From Geodermatophilus tzadiensis (GTDB lineage: Bacteria; Actinomycetota; Actinomycetes; Mycobacteriales; Geodermatophilaceae): a stretch of 64,000 nucleotides of DNA. This document shows, in pieces, positions 1 through 8,453 of this stretch (the stretch's first letter is position 1; every line of letters begins with the position of its first letter). The stretch spans positions 1-64,000 of the forward strand of contig NZ_PVTG01000009.1 of the NCBI RefSeq assembly GCF_003002915.1, in the 5' to 3' direction. A program made the position numbers and the translations under genes. Below the pieces are notes generated by a model. It was not told the DNA's origin, searched no databases, and saw only the letters and a program-made list of their open reading frames with translations.

Positions 1-654
1 CTGTCGACCAGGGACACGGCCCGAGCAACGCCGCCGAGGCGAGACAGCCGTACTGAGGCCGCCACGGTAGGGCCGATGCGCCGGCCCCACCGCGGGGACC
101 GAGGCCCGCACAGGACCCAACGGCTACGAGCAGGCCGGGCAGCCGCGCCTGTCCACGCGTGGACGATGCTCTTGGGTGGATGTGACGCATGGATGGCCCG
201 ATGCTGTCGATCCTCAGCGTGCGCGGAAGACTGATGTCAGGTCCCGGGCTTGTGGAGCCTTCGAGGACGCGGCGAGACGCCGACGCTCACCGCGCTCGTC
301 CCGACCGCTCGGGCAGCGCGTACTCCGTCGATCAAGCGGTGGGCACGACGACGGCGCTCGGCGCCATCGCCGAGTTCGAGCGTGACCTGATGCACGAGCG
401 AAACCCTCACCGGCCAGGAGACGGCACGGGTCTGGCGCCGGACGTGGAACGGTGCCAGCAGCACGCCGCCCTTGAGGACCACCTCGTCGGTCTGGGCGGA
501 GGATCAGGACGCTCGTCCGCGTCCTCGACGAGGACACGCAGACGAGGACACGCACCTGGCCGCGGTGTGGAACCGGCTGTCCCGGGGGGTGGTGGCCCGG
601 GAGCGGACCCGCCGGCCCCGCTCGGCCGGCGGGTAGTGGCCGGTCTGCGGACCG
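1..654. other. Gene-poor island flank with recombinase debris
   Basis: No convincing intact gene is seen here. Open frames exist on both strands, but they are Arg/Pro/Gly-rich shadows typical of very G+C-rich DNA. The only recognisable coding trace is the short serine-recombinase fragment annotated separately. The stretch reads as decayed mobile-element DNA at the left side of the accessory island. Confidence 0.5.
345..405 (+). pseudogene. Serine recombinase (resolvase) fragment
   Basis: A short plus-strand frame encodes ALGAIAEFERDLMHER. This matches the end of the resolvase catalytic domain, where the family has a conserved AEFER(D/E)L(I/M)xER helix. The N-terminal catalytic serine region and the C-terminal DNA-binding part are not found in any frame nearby. 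It is therefore a decayed relic of a resolvase/invertase, probably from a former mobile element. Assignment rests on one motif, but that motif is very characteristic. Confidence 0.55.
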
Positions 655-1443
655 TCACGGCCGGCCGCTCATCGCGACGAGGCGCGCGGAGTCGGCACCC
701 GAGGCGTTGAACGACCGGACGAGCCGGATGGGGGTGCCGTTGACCTCGGTCAGCCGTCCGCTCCAGGCCTCTTGGTACAGGACTGCCAGATCCGCCAGGT
801 CCGCGTCGGTCAGCCTGCTCTCGCTGCCGTAGTTCATGATCGTGAAGGGCTCGTGCCGTCCGAACACCTCGGCCGGCCAGGCCTGCTCGCGCACCAGGGC
901 GAAGAAGTGGCGGAGCCCGAAGACGTGACCGAGCTCGTGGACGAGCGTCTCGACCCGTTCTTCCTCCGTCTGGTCGAACAGGCGGGGGTAGATCACGAGC
1001 TCGTGCCGGCCCGCGTCGGGGAAGAAGGCCCGCGCCAGGACGCAGCCGGCGGGTGAGCACCGGTCGACGTCGCGCACCGAGACCTCGAAGTCCCACGCGT
1101 CGTCGTCCCGGGTGAACCTGACCGGTGCGGCCGCCCCCCACCCGAGGATCGCCAGGCCGAGCAGCCGGGTCAGGGCCTCGGCGGCCACCGCCGGCTCGGC
1201 GAAGGACTCGAGCGAGCGCTGCTGAAAGCGCCACCGCAGCGTCGTGTGCTCGGCCCAGAGCGGGACGAAGCCCTCGGTGGCGTCCACGACGAGTTCCAGG
1301 CGGGACAGGTTGCGCGGGGCCGCGGACCCCCGTGCCTCGGTGTCGCAGACCGCCCCGGGTCCGTAGACGTGCAGGCTCGGCTCGACCGCCCGGCTGGCCT
1401 CGCCGGCATCCCGGAGCCGGAATGGATCGTCGTCCTGGGACAC
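655..1443 (-). CDS. Matrixin-like zinc metalloprotease
   Basis: Predicted zinc peptidase of the metzincin (M10 matrixin-like) type, 262 residues. The zinc motif HELGHVFGLRH starts at about His169, and FTIMNY supplies the Met-turn about 35 residues later, so the active site looks complete. I chose the GTG start because AGGAGG lies 8 nt upstream; the open frame extends further but without a better site. There is no signal peptide or membrane segment, so it should act in the cytosol unless exported by an unknown route. It is divergent from another metalloprotease gene, and both have GTGACG direct-repeat promoters in the shared gap. Substrate unknown. Confidence 0.75.
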   Translation of the reverse strand: MSQDDDPFRLRDAGEASRAVEPSLHVYGPGAVCDTEARGSAAPRNLSRLELVVDATEGFVPLWAEHTTLRWRFQQRSLESFAEPAVAAEALTRLLGLAILGWGAAAPVRFTRDDDAWDFEVSVRDVDRCSPAGCVLARAFFPDAGRHELVIYPRLFDQTEEERVETLVHELGHVFGLRHFFALVREQAWPAEVFGRHEPFTIMNYGSESRLTDADLADLAVLYQEAWSGRLTEVNGTPIRLVRSFNASGADSARLVAMSGRP

Positions 1444-1497
1444 ATGGACCCTCCTTCGCCGGTGCCGCGTGGAGGCGCGACGCGTTGCTCGGGAACG

Positions 1498-1529
1498 ACT
1501 GTGGGCTGCGCTCGTCACGGCGGCGTCAC
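1498..1529 (-). promoter_or_regulatory. GTGACG direct-repeat activator site, array 1
   Basis: Reading the minus strand, GTGACG occurs at 1529-1524 and again 11 bp later at 1518-1513. A weak -10 (CACAGT, 1503-1498) begins after a 9-nt gap and keeps A at position 2 and T at position 6. It points toward the matrixin-like gene starting at 1443. The layout matches SARP/OmpR-type activator sites. Confidence 0.6.
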
Positions 1530-1561
1530 CGGATCGGTGTCCGCCGCGGTCCGACGACCTG

Positions 1562-1604
1562 GTGACGGCGCAGTGACGCCCGTGTGACGCACGCTCGGGA
1601 CGCT
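1562..1604 (+). promoter_or_regulatory. GTGACG direct-repeat activator site, array 2
   Basis: Three perfect GTGACG copies start at 1562, 1573 and 1584, exactly 11 bp apart. A weak -10 (GACGCT, 1599-1604) starts after a 9-nt gap with A2 and T6 kept. It points toward the metalloprotease at 1679 and mirrors array 1 across the divergent promoter region. Confidence 0.65.
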
Positions 1605-1678
1605 GGGTCGGCCGCGCCGGGACGCCGAGCATCCGTCGGCGCCGCACGCCGCGAGCCCGGAGGAAGAGGAGCCGACCT

Positions 1679-3496
1679 GTGGCACAGGACGAGAACCGCA
1701 GCGACGGTGCCCGCGAGGCCGATCACGTCGAGCGCGCCGAGGACGTCCCGGCGGCGACGGTGGGCGCGGGGGAGGAGGCCGGCCTGGCGGGCCAGGTCCG
1801 GTCGGCGGACCTGGTGGCCGACGTCAACCTGGCGCAGGGCGTGACCTACACCCCCGGGGAGCTGAGGGTGCTCCGGACCGGCTACGTCTTCCGGGTCAAC
1901 GACGTGATCCGGGGAGAGGTGCCTGGCGAGTACGTCACCGTCAACGACACCGGAGGCGTCCGTCCCGACGGCTCCACCGTCTCCACGGAGCGCTCCTTTC
2001 GGCTCGTCCCGGGCGAGCGGTACGTGGTGTTCGCCGACCGGGTCGGAGGCGAGCTGTGGCTCCGGGAGGTCCTGCAGGTCCACGACGACGGGGCGGTCGT
2101 GGCGGACGCGTCGGGCAGGGTGCTGGTGGGGTTCCAGGAGGGGGTTCCGCTCGCGGAGGCCGAACCCACCTTCGAGGCGCTGCGGTACGTGCGACCGGTG
2201 GCCCGGGCCTCCGCGCCGATGGAAGGCCCTCCGGACGAGGCGTCGGAGCCGCTGCCCGACCAGCAGGGAGGGGCTGCCCTCGAGGCCGGCCGGCACGCCC
2301 CGGTCGACCTCGGGGCGGTGGTCGACTACCTGCGCGCCGCTCAGCGCCAGGGCTCGGCCCCACCGGACGTCCTCCCCGGGCAGGGAGGGGGGAGCTCCCC
2401 GTCCGCGGCAGGACCACCGGTACGGGAGCCGCCGCACAACATCGAGGGCCACAGCCAGGAGTCGGAGCCGGGCCCTGCGGGTGCCGGTACCGCCGAGGCG
2501 GTGCTCTCGGGCAACTACGTCACCGCGTTCCAGAGCCACTTCCACTTCCTGCCGAACGACGACAACTGGGCGTGGAGCAACCACTGCCGGGGGAGCTGGA
2601 ACGCGCTCGTCGACAACCGCCTCGGCCTGTTCGCATACAAGATCACCACGTCGGACGGCCAGCCCATCCGCGACCGGCTGCCGGTGGCCGGGAACGGCCA
2701 GAACAACGTGGGAGTGTTGTCGAACGCCCAGATGACCGCCGGCGGCTACGACACCTGGGACGTGCTGTCCGCCAACGGCGTCTGCTACACCTGGACCAGC
2801 GGCAACCGCGTCACCGAGACCGACATCCTCGTCAACCCGGCCATCGCCGGGGACGAGGCGCAGTTCCGGAAGACGCTGACCCACGAGTACGGGCATGCCC
2901 TGACGCTCGGCCACGAGTCCGCCCGGATGGCGCTGCTGTACCCGGGGACCTTCCGCCAGCCCCCCAACCACACCTCGCTCTGGTACTCGAGGGCGGACGA
3001 CCACCACGGCGTGCGCAGCATGCTCGACTGGGTCAACGCGAACGTCGCCGAGGGAACGTGGTCCGTCGCCCGGTTCACCGACATGGCCACGTGGTCGCAG
3101 GCCCACGCGGCCCCAGGCACGACCGGGAACCTGGTGATGACGCGCCTCGTGCCCGAGACGGTCGCCCGCGGGGGCACCGCCGCCGTCCAGTTCGTGCACG
3201 TCGAGAACCGCGGCAACGTGCCGGCCCAGAACGTGCGGCTCACGTTCTACCTCTCGCCGAACGAGGTCGTGTCCGCCGGTGACCACGAGCTCGCGTCCTT
3301 CACCTGGAACACGTTCACGACCTGGTGGAGCGGATCGCTGACCGTCCGGATCCCCACCTCGGTGCCGGCGGGGCAGTACTTCTTCGGCTGGATCGTCACG
3401 ACCGACACCGCGGAACGGTCGTCGTCCAACAACCAGGCGCTCCTCCTGCGCGATCACACGTCCGGGTTCGCGAAGGTCCGCGTCACCGTCACCTGA
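1679..3496 (+). CDS. Metzincin-like protease with CARDB-like C-terminal domain
   Basis: A 605-residue protein. Residues about 45-185 form a beta-rich region of unknown type, followed by a low-complexity Pro/Gly/Ala linker to about 265. The peptidase part has HEYGHALTLGH from His402; the three zinc histidines and the Glu are present, but the usual Gly before the third His is Thr. SMLDW may be the Met-turn. Residues about 480-600 resemble a CARDB adhesion-type beta-sandwich. The GTG start has a GGAGGAAGAGGAG leader. No signal peptide is seen. It follows a three-copy GTGACG array and probably forms an operon with the protease-nuclease gene 111 bp downstream. Confidence 0.7.
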   Translation: MAQDENRSDGAREADHVERAEDVPAATVGAGEEAGLAGQVRSADLVADVNLAQGVTYTPGELRVLRTGYVFRVNDVIRGEVPGEYVTVNDTGGVRPDGSTVSTERSFRLVPGERYVVFADRVGGELWLREVLQVHDDGAVVADASGRVLVGFQEGVPLAEAEPTFEALRYVRPVARASAPMEGPPDEASEPLPDQQGGAALEAGRHAPVDLGAVVDYLRAAQRQGSAPPDVLPGQGGGSSPSAAGPPVREPPHNIEGHSQESEPGPAGAGTAEAVLSGNYVTAFQSHFHFLPNDDNWAWSNHCRGSWNALVDNRLGLFAYKITTSDGQPIRDRLPVAGNGQNNVGVLSNAQMTAGGYDTWDVLSANGVCYTWTSGNRVTETDILVNPAIAGDEAQFRKTLTHEYGHALTLGHESARMALLYPGTFRQPPNHTSLWYSRADDHHGVRSMLDWVNANVAEGTWSVARFTDMATWSQAHAAPGTTGNLVMTRLVPETVARGGTAAVQFVHVENRGNVPAQNVRLTFYLSPNEVVSAGDHELASFTWNTFTTWWSGSLTVRIPTSVPAGQYFFGWIVTTDTAERSSSNNQALLLRDHTSGFAKVRVTVT

Positions 3497-3607
3497 CCGC
3501 GGCCCGACGCCGGCCGAACACTCGTCCAGCGGCGGACCCGCGCCGGGACGGCGAGGAGCAACGACCCGTCGGCAGGGGTTGCCGACGGCGGGACGCAGGG
3601 AGGGGCC

Positions 3608-5494
3608 ATGCCCACCGATGCAGACAGCTCCGGGCGCGTCGCGACGACGGACCGCACGAGGATGACCACGGGCGAGTACGAGCGGCTGCTCGCCGCGCTG
3701 CGGCGGTTCATCCGCACCGAGGGCGAGAGGTACCTCGCCGATCCCAACATCACCTCCATCGGCATCGGGTACAAGGTCACCGACGGCAGGGAGACCCCAG
3801 AGCTCTCGGTCCAGTTCACCGTCGGCGAGAAGCTCGCCGAGCCCGAGTCGCTCGCCGCGCTGGGTACGTCGGCGGTGCCCGAGTCGATCGTGATCGACGG
3901 TGTGGCGGTCCCGACCGACGTGCTGGAGCGCCGCTACGCGCCGGCGTTCCGCCTGGTGGCCGAGCCGCCCACCGTCGCGCGGAAGGTCCGGCTCGACCCG
4001 GTCGTGCCGGGCATCAGCGTGGGGCACCCGTCCATCACCGCCGGCACGATCGGTGGCGTCGTGTACGACCGGCGGGACGGCACGCCGTACGTGCTGAGCA
4101 ACTGGCACGTGCTGCACGGGCCGGACGGCTCGGTCGGTGACGACGTGGTGCAGCCCGGTCCGCGCGACGACAACCGCCTCGCCGCCAACCGGCTGGGCCG
4201 GCTGGTCCGCTCGTACCTGGGGATCGCGGGGGACTGCGCCGTCGCGACGATCGAGGACCGCCGCTTCGACGCCGTCCACCTGGGGCTGGGCGTAGTACCG
4301 GACCGGCTCGGAGAGCCGGAGCTGGGCGACGCGGTGGTCAAGTCCGGCCGCACGACCGAGGTGACGCGCGGGATCGTGCGACGGGTCGACGCGATCGTGC
4401 AGCTGGACTATGGCGGGTCCGTGGGGCTCAAGAACATCGGCTGCTTCGAGATCGGCCCGGACCCGGTGCACCCGGCCGCCCAGGGCGAGATCAGCCGGGG
4501 CGGTGACTCCGGGGCGATGTGGCTGTTCACCGACGCCGGGCAGCCGACGACCGTGGTGGCCGGTCTGCACTTCGGCGGCGAGGCCGGGCTGGACCCGGAC
4601 GAGCACGCGCTGGCCTGCCTGCCCGCGTCGGTGTTCGAGAAGCTGGAGATCACGCTGCGCCCGCCGTCGCCCGAGGACGTCATGGTGCCCCACGGCTACG
4701 ACCCCGGTTTCCTCGGCGTTAGCGTCCCGGCGCCCGAGCCCGGTGCCGCCATCCGCGAGGACGTGGCGTCCACGGTCGACGGCGACACCGTCGTCGAGCA
4801 CACGCACTTCTCGCTGCAGATGAGCGCCTCCCGGCGGTTCGCGTTCTGGGTGGGTTGGAACATCGACGGCGGCAGCCTGAAGGCGCTCAGCCGCAAGGGG
4901 ATGAAGTTCCTCAAGGACCCCCAGATCGCCGACGACCTCCAGGTCGGGAACGAGCTGTACGCCGGCAACGACCTCGACCGGGGACACATCGCGCGGCGGG
5001 CCGACCTGGTCTGGGGCAGCCTGCCCGTCGCCGAACGGGCCAACCGCGACTCGTTCTTCTTCACCAACATCGCGCCGCAGATGGACGACTTCAACCAGAG
5101 CGCCCAGGACGGCGTGTGGGGGAAGCTTGAGGAGGCGGTCTTCGCCGACGTGGACGTGGAGGACCTGAAGGTCAGCGTGTTCGGCGGGCCGGTCTTCGCC
5201 GCCGACGACCGGGTCTACCGGGGGGTGCGGCTCCCGCGCGAGTACTGGAAGGTTCTGGCCTTCCACGAGGCCGGTGCCCTGAAGGCACGCGCCTTCCTGC
5301 TCACGCAGTCCCTCGACCAGCTCGAGGCGCTGGAGCTGGACGAGTTCCGCGTCTTCCAGGTGACGGTCGCCGAGATCGAGGCCCGCTGCGGGCTGCGGTT
5401 CCCGGACGTGTTGCAGGAGGCCCAGCCCCTCGCGCCGGCCGATCAGACGGGGGAGCGGGAGCCGCTGGCCACGCTCGCGGACATCGTCTGGTGA
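3608..5494 (+). CDS. Trypsin-like protease fused to DNA/RNA non-specific endonuclease
   Basis: A 628-residue two-enzyme fusion. The N-terminal half is a chymotrypsin-fold protease with a full triad: His167 in SNWHVLHG, Asp209 in GDCAVA and Ser301 in GGDSGAMW. The C-terminal half (about 410-610) is an EndoG/NUC1-type nuclease with the DRGH motif (general-base His460), TNIAPQ and the downstream N...W...E metal-site pattern. A GGGAGGGG site precedes the ATG. No signal peptide is visible, so both activities would be cytosolic and presumably latent. It lies 111 bp after the CARDB-like protease gene without a promoter repeat of its own. Proteolytic release of the nuclease is an attractive inference, not shown. 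Confidence 0.85.
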   Translation: MPTDADSSGRVATTDRTRMTTGEYERLLAALRRFIRTEGERYLADPNITSIGIGYKVTDGRETPELSVQFTVGEKLAEPESLAALGTSAVPESIVIDGVAVPTDVLERRYAPAFRLVAEPPTVARKVRLDPVVPGISVGHPSITAGTIGGVVYDRRDGTPYVLSNWHVLHGPDGSVGDDVVQPGPRDDNRLAANRLGRLVRSYLGIAGDCAVATIEDRRFDAVHLGLGVVPDRLGEPELGDAVVKSGRTTEVTRGIVRRVDAIVQLDYGGSVGLKNIGCFEIGPDPVHPAAQGEISRGGDSGAMWLFTDAGQPTTVVAGLHFGGEAGLDPDEHALACLPASVFEKLEITLRPPSPEDVMVPHGYDPGFLGVSVPAPEPGAAIREDVASTVDGDTVVEHTHFSLQMSASRRFAFWVGWNIDGGSLKALSRKGMKFLKDPQIADDLQVGNELYAGNDLDRGHIARRADLVWGSLPVAERANRDSFFFTNIAPQMDDFNQSAQDGVWGKLEEAVFADVDVEDLKVSVFGGPVFAADDRVYRGVRLPREYWKVLAFHEAGALKARAFLLTQSLDQLEALELDEFRVFQVTVAEIEARCGLRFPDVLQEAQPLAPADQTGEREPLATLADIVW

Positions 5495-5518
5495 ACCGTC
5501 GGGCCGTCATCGCCCTGG

Positions 5519-5827
5519 TCAGGTCTCGACCCGGATGGTGACGCTACGCGTGACGGGCGCCCGGAACGGGTCACCGGTGATGACGTCGACGACCGCGCGC
5601 CCCGGCGACCGGGCGCGGAGCAGGACCGCGCCCGGTGCCCCAAGCGGGGTGAGGACCGACCCGTCGGTGCCGACGACGCTCTCGGAGAGCACCCCGAGCA
5701 GCTCGACACCGCTGCCCGACCGGATCCGGCCCCCGTTCGCGGCGACCCGGATCACGTCGCCCACGGCGACGACCAGCTCCGGCGGCAGGCCGTCCTCGTC
5801 CGGCCGGACGTCGATGAGGCGGCTCAT
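5519..5827 (-). CDS. Small beta-rich protein, function unknown
   Basis: A 102-residue acidic protein with alternating hydrophobic residues and regularly spaced glycines, suggesting a small beta-sandwich or barrel. No catalytic motif, signal peptide or membrane segment is seen. It begins 30 bp after the stop of the M12-like protease gene on the same strand and so is probably the second gene of that operon, under the GTGACG array at 6929-6971. It could be a protease partner or inhibitor, but nothing in the sequence proves that. Confidence 0.6.
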   Translation of the reverse strand: MSRLIDVRPDEDGLPPELVVAVGDVIRVAANGGRIRSGSGVELLGVLSESVVGTDGSVLTPLGAPGAVLLRARSPGRAVVDVITGDPFRAPVTRSVTIRVET

Positions 5828-5857
5828 CCGGCCCGCCGTCGGATCAGGACGTGCGGA

Positions 5858-6823
5858 TCACGACGTGAGGACGACGTCCTCCTGCGGATCCCAGTCGACC
5901 ACGGTCGGGGTGCGCGGGACCGGCACCTCCGCCGCCTCGGTCGTCGTTCCCGCGACCCCCTGGTCGCGGAGGATCTTGGGGTAGATGGTCGCGGTGAAGG
6001 AGGCGTCGAGGGGGTTGATGTCCAGCCCCCCGCGGATGGGCTTGCCATCCTTCGTGATCGAGCCGGGAAGCTGGTAGCACATGATGGAGTCCTGGTCGGC
6101 CTCGGTCCCGATGATCTTCGTGGGGTCGAGCGGGGTGAGCACCTGCTGGTCCACCATCTCCTTGGGCCAGCCCTGGGTCCGCTTGAAGTACTCGTAGGCC
6201 TTCTCCGGGTCGATGCGGTTCACGAGCGCCTGGCGCATGTGCTCGTGCGGGAACCCCAGCGTGTGGCCGGCCTCGTGGCGGACGACCCGGCGGTACTCCT
6301 TCTCGTCGGTGCTCATCGTGAACCCCTGCAGGTTCATGGTCTGCCGGTTCGCCGGGATGAGCTTGATGTCGGTGCCGAGGTAGGACCAGTAGCCCCCGGG
6401 GCCTCGGGAGATGCGGACGTCGCCGGTCCCCGAGGTCTGGGTGAAGGACATGCCGCCGTACTTCGCCCAAGCGTTCAGGTGTTCGACGATGCGTGCCCGC
6501 AGGTCCGCCGCGGTGGCCTCCATGAAGCTCACCGTCAGGGTCTTGGGCACCGGCCCCCAGTACCTGCCCGTGTAGATCGTCAGCTGCAGGGGGTCGAGCA
6601 CGCCGTCGCCGAGGGCGAGCTCCTGCAGCGGCGCGTTGGTCGGGTTCTCCTTCGCCGCCACTTCCGCGGCCTTCGTCTGCAGCCGGTCGGGCAGGGCCAT
6701 GACACGGCAACCGGCGTCGGCGTCGAAAGCCCCGCCTCCGTCGGACGAAGCCTGGTCGCCGACCGCCTCGCCCGCGATGCGCGCGATGTCCCGCAACGCC
6801 TTCATGTAGCCGGTTTCGTCCAT
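5858..6823 (-). CDS. Astacin-like (M12A) zinc metalloprotease
   Basis: A 321-residue peptidase. HEAGHTLGFPH begins at His183 with all canonical metzincin residues, followed by EH as in many astacin-like bacterial enzymes. DSIMCYQLPGS gives the Met-turn with the Tyr ligand. The start at ATG 6823 has GAGGAG upstream; a longer open frame reaches 6952 but would run into the promoter array. The N-terminus (MDETGYMKALRDIARIAGE) is a soluble helix, not a signal peptide. It heads an operon with the small beta-rich gene. A three-copy GTGACG array lies about 120 bp upstream, divergent from the CYTH-like gene. Confidence 0.8.
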   Translation of the reverse strand: MDETGYMKALRDIARIAGEAVGDQASSDGGGAFDADAGCRVMALPDRLQTKAAEVAAKENPTNAPLQELALGDGVLDPLQLTIYTGRYWGPVPKTLTVSFMEATAADLRARIVEHLNAWAKYGGMSFTQTSGTGDVRISRGPGGYWSYLGTDIKLIPANRQTMNLQGFTMSTDEKEYRRVVRHEAGHTLGFPHEHMRQALVNRIDPEKAYEYFKRTQGWPKEMVDQQVLTPLDPTKIIGTEADQDSIMCYQLPGSITKDGKPIRGGLDINPLDASFTATIYPKILRDQGVAGTTTEAAEVPVPRTPTVVDWDPQEDVVLTS

Positions 6824-6928
6824 GTCAGTCTCCTCGCAGATCCGGTTCCCAGGTGACGCCGGGAGGCGGAGGGGGCACGCCGGAGGGACCGCGCACAACC
6901 GCCCCACCCACCTCGTCCCGACGGCGCC

Positions 6929-6971
6929 AGAGTTCGCGTCCCCCGTCACCACGGCGTCACCACTCCGTCAC
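6929..6971 (-). promoter_or_regulatory. GTGACG direct-repeat activator site, array 3
   Basis: On the minus strand GTGACG occurs three times (6971-6966, 6960-6955, 6949-6944), each 11 bp apart. A weak -10 (AACTCT, 6934-6929) starts after 9 nt and keeps A2 and T6. It faces the M12-like protease gene starting at 6823. Confidence 0.65.
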
Positions 6972-6992
6972 GCGGCCCCTGGGGACCGGCAG

Positions 6993-7036
6993 GTGACGAA
7001 GCCGTGACGACGTCGTGACGAGGTGCCCACGACCCT
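6993..7036 (+). promoter_or_regulatory. GTGACG direct-repeat activator site, array 4
   Basis: Three perfect GTGACG copies start at 6993, 7004 and 7015. A weak -10 (GACCCT, 7031-7036) starts after 10 nt with A2 and T6 kept. It faces the CYTH-like gene at 7085 and is a mirror image of array 3. Confidence 0.65.
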
Positions 7037-7084
7037 GCCCTCGTCCTCCGCTGTGGCGGCCCGCGAGATGACGACGAGGGTGAG

Positions 7085-7861
7085 ATGCGCTTCGACGGAG
7101 TCGAGATCAAGGTGACCCTCGGCCGGGACCTGACCGGTCAGGCGGTCGAGGAGCTCCAGCTCCCGGCGGAGGACCCCTGGCAGATCTGGTTCTGGGAGGA
7201 CGTCACCCCGGGCGACGGCCCGGGGACGCCACTGCTGGATCGCGGCGTGATCCTGAGGGCTCGCGACAAGGCCCGTGGCGACGACGACGCGACCATCAAG
7301 CTCCGCCCCTGCCGGCGCTCCCAGCTGACCGATCGGTGGCTGGCCACCACGAAGGGCAAGACCGGCGGCGAGGAGTGGGAGCTGAAGCTGGAGGCCGATT
7401 GGTCGGGTGAGCGGAGGGTGCTCGCGGCCTCGTACAGCTACGACCGGCCGGGCGGCCTCGTGCGGGAGGCCGGTCAGGGGAACCGGCCGGTCCAGGACCT
7501 CTTCACCGCCGACCAGTTGCTCTTCCTGCAGGACTGCTCGGGCACCGCCATCAACCTGGCGACCCTGACCGCGCTCCCGCCCGTGACGGCGACCCGGTGG
7601 AAGGACGTCCCGGCGGCCCCTCACGGGCTCGATCCGCGGGCCGAGCGGTGGACCGTCGGCGACCTGGACTTCCTCGAGCTCTCGGTGGTCGCCGACCTGG
7701 GGCAGGCCTCCAGGCGGCAGGCCGAGCTGACCGCGTTCCTGTGGTCCCGCGGCCTCGCGATCGGTGCGCAGCAGCAGAACAAGACCCGTCAGGTGCTCGA
7801 GCACCTCATGGCACGTGCCGTCGAACCCACGTCGACCGGCCGGCCGGTCGAGCACCGGTGA
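7085..7861 (+). CDS. CYTH-like (triphosphate tunnel fold) protein
   Basis: A 258-residue protein whose pattern fits the CYTH/triphosphate-tunnel fold. It has an early EIKVTL strand, an ILRARDK strand, a TIKLRPCRR strand of alternating basic residues, an ELKLEADW acidic strand and a late FLELSVVADLG strand followed by a helix. Family members bind or hydrolyse triphosphates or make cyclic nucleotides. The usual N-terminal ExExK is only partly kept (EIK), so activity is uncertain. The ATG follows GAGGGTGAG. It is controlled by a GTGACG array and followed after 14 bp by a small gene, probably co-transcribed. In a protease/NTPase setting a nucleotide-signal role is possible but inferred. Confidence 0.5.
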   Translation: MRFDGVEIKVTLGRDLTGQAVEELQLPAEDPWQIWFWEDVTPGDGPGTPLLDRGVILRARDKARGDDDATIKLRPCRRSQLTDRWLATTKGKTGGEEWELKLEADWSGERRVLAASYSYDRPGGLVREAGQGNRPVQDLFTADQLLFLQDCSGTAINLATLTALPPVTATRWKDVPAAPHGLDPRAERWTVGDLDFLELSVVADLGQASRRQAELTAFLWSRGLAIGAQQQNKTRQVLEHLMARAVEPTSTGRPVEHR

Positions 7862-7875
7862 ACCGAGGAGGCCCG

Positions 7876-8280
7876 ATGGCTTTTCTCCTGTGCGCGGACT
7901 TCTCCCTCTTCCCGGATGACACCGCGCTGGGACCAGGGTTCACCTTCGCCGCGATGGACTTCCAGGACGTCCCGGGCGGGTCCGTGGTCTCCTTCGTCAA
8001 CGCGACGGCAGGTGAGCGTGGTCTCCAGTTCCCGCACTCCGGGTTGGAGATCGGCCTCCCCGTGCCGGTCCGGTGGGCCCGCCTGCGGATCGGTCAGTTC
8101 GCGGGGCCGTACACGGTGGACGGCCTGGATCTCGCGGGGGCTGCCGTCAGCACGTTCGCGATGAACTTCCCGAACACCTACCGGAACGTCCGGCTCCGGG
8201 GGCCGGACCTGTTCACCATCCGGTTCACCGGTGGAGACAGCGAGGGGAGCGTGGTGTCGGTCTGCGTTCCGGTCCCGTGA
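7876..8280 (+). CDS. Small beta-rich protein, function unknown
   Basis: A 134-residue protein starting MAFLLCADFSLFPDD, with an ACCGAGGAGG ribosome site 5 nt before the ATG. It is rich in Phe, Gly and Val with short alternating strands, consistent with a compact beta-sandwich, and it ends in VVSVCVPVP. No catalytic motif, transmembrane helix or signal peptide is clear. It sits 14 bp after the CYTH-like gene and is probably the second gene of that operon. I do not recognise a family. Confidence 0.6.
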   Translation: MAFLLCADFSLFPDDTALGPGFTFAAMDFQDVPGGSVVSFVNATAGERGLQFPHSGLEIGLPVPVRWARLRIGQFAGPYTVDGLDLAGAAVSTFAMNFPNTYRNVRLRGPDLFTIRFTGGDSEGSVVSVCVPVP

Positions 8281-8371
8281 AGCCTCCGCCCGAAGGGACC
8301 CATCGCCAGCGAGGATCACACGATGCCGATCAGCTGCGCGAGTGGGTCCGTCACGCCGTCAGGCACCGACG

Positions 8372-8404
8372 GTGATGCGACCGTGACGCGGCATCCGCCA
8401 TCCT
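8372..8404 (+). promoter_or_regulatory. GTGACG direct-repeat activator site, array 5
   Basis: GTGATG (8372) and GTGACG (8383) lie 11 bp apart. A weak -10 (CATCCT, 8399-8404) starts after 10 nt with A2 and T6 kept. It lies 66 bp before the small gene at 8454. One repeat carries a single mismatch. Confidence 0.55.
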
Positions 8405-8453
8405 CGCCTCCTCGGCCGACCCAGCGATGTCCCGTACACAAAGGAGGCCCTCG

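Noticed and set aside
3481-3496. CGTCACCGTCACC near the end of the CARDB-like protease gene
   Set aside because: Spacing is 6 bp, not 11, and it lies in coding sequence; not counted as an array.
1526-5266. 1246-residue minus-strand open frame
   Set aside because: It is antisense to three well-supported genes and has the Arg/Val/Pro/His-rich composition of a shadow frame.
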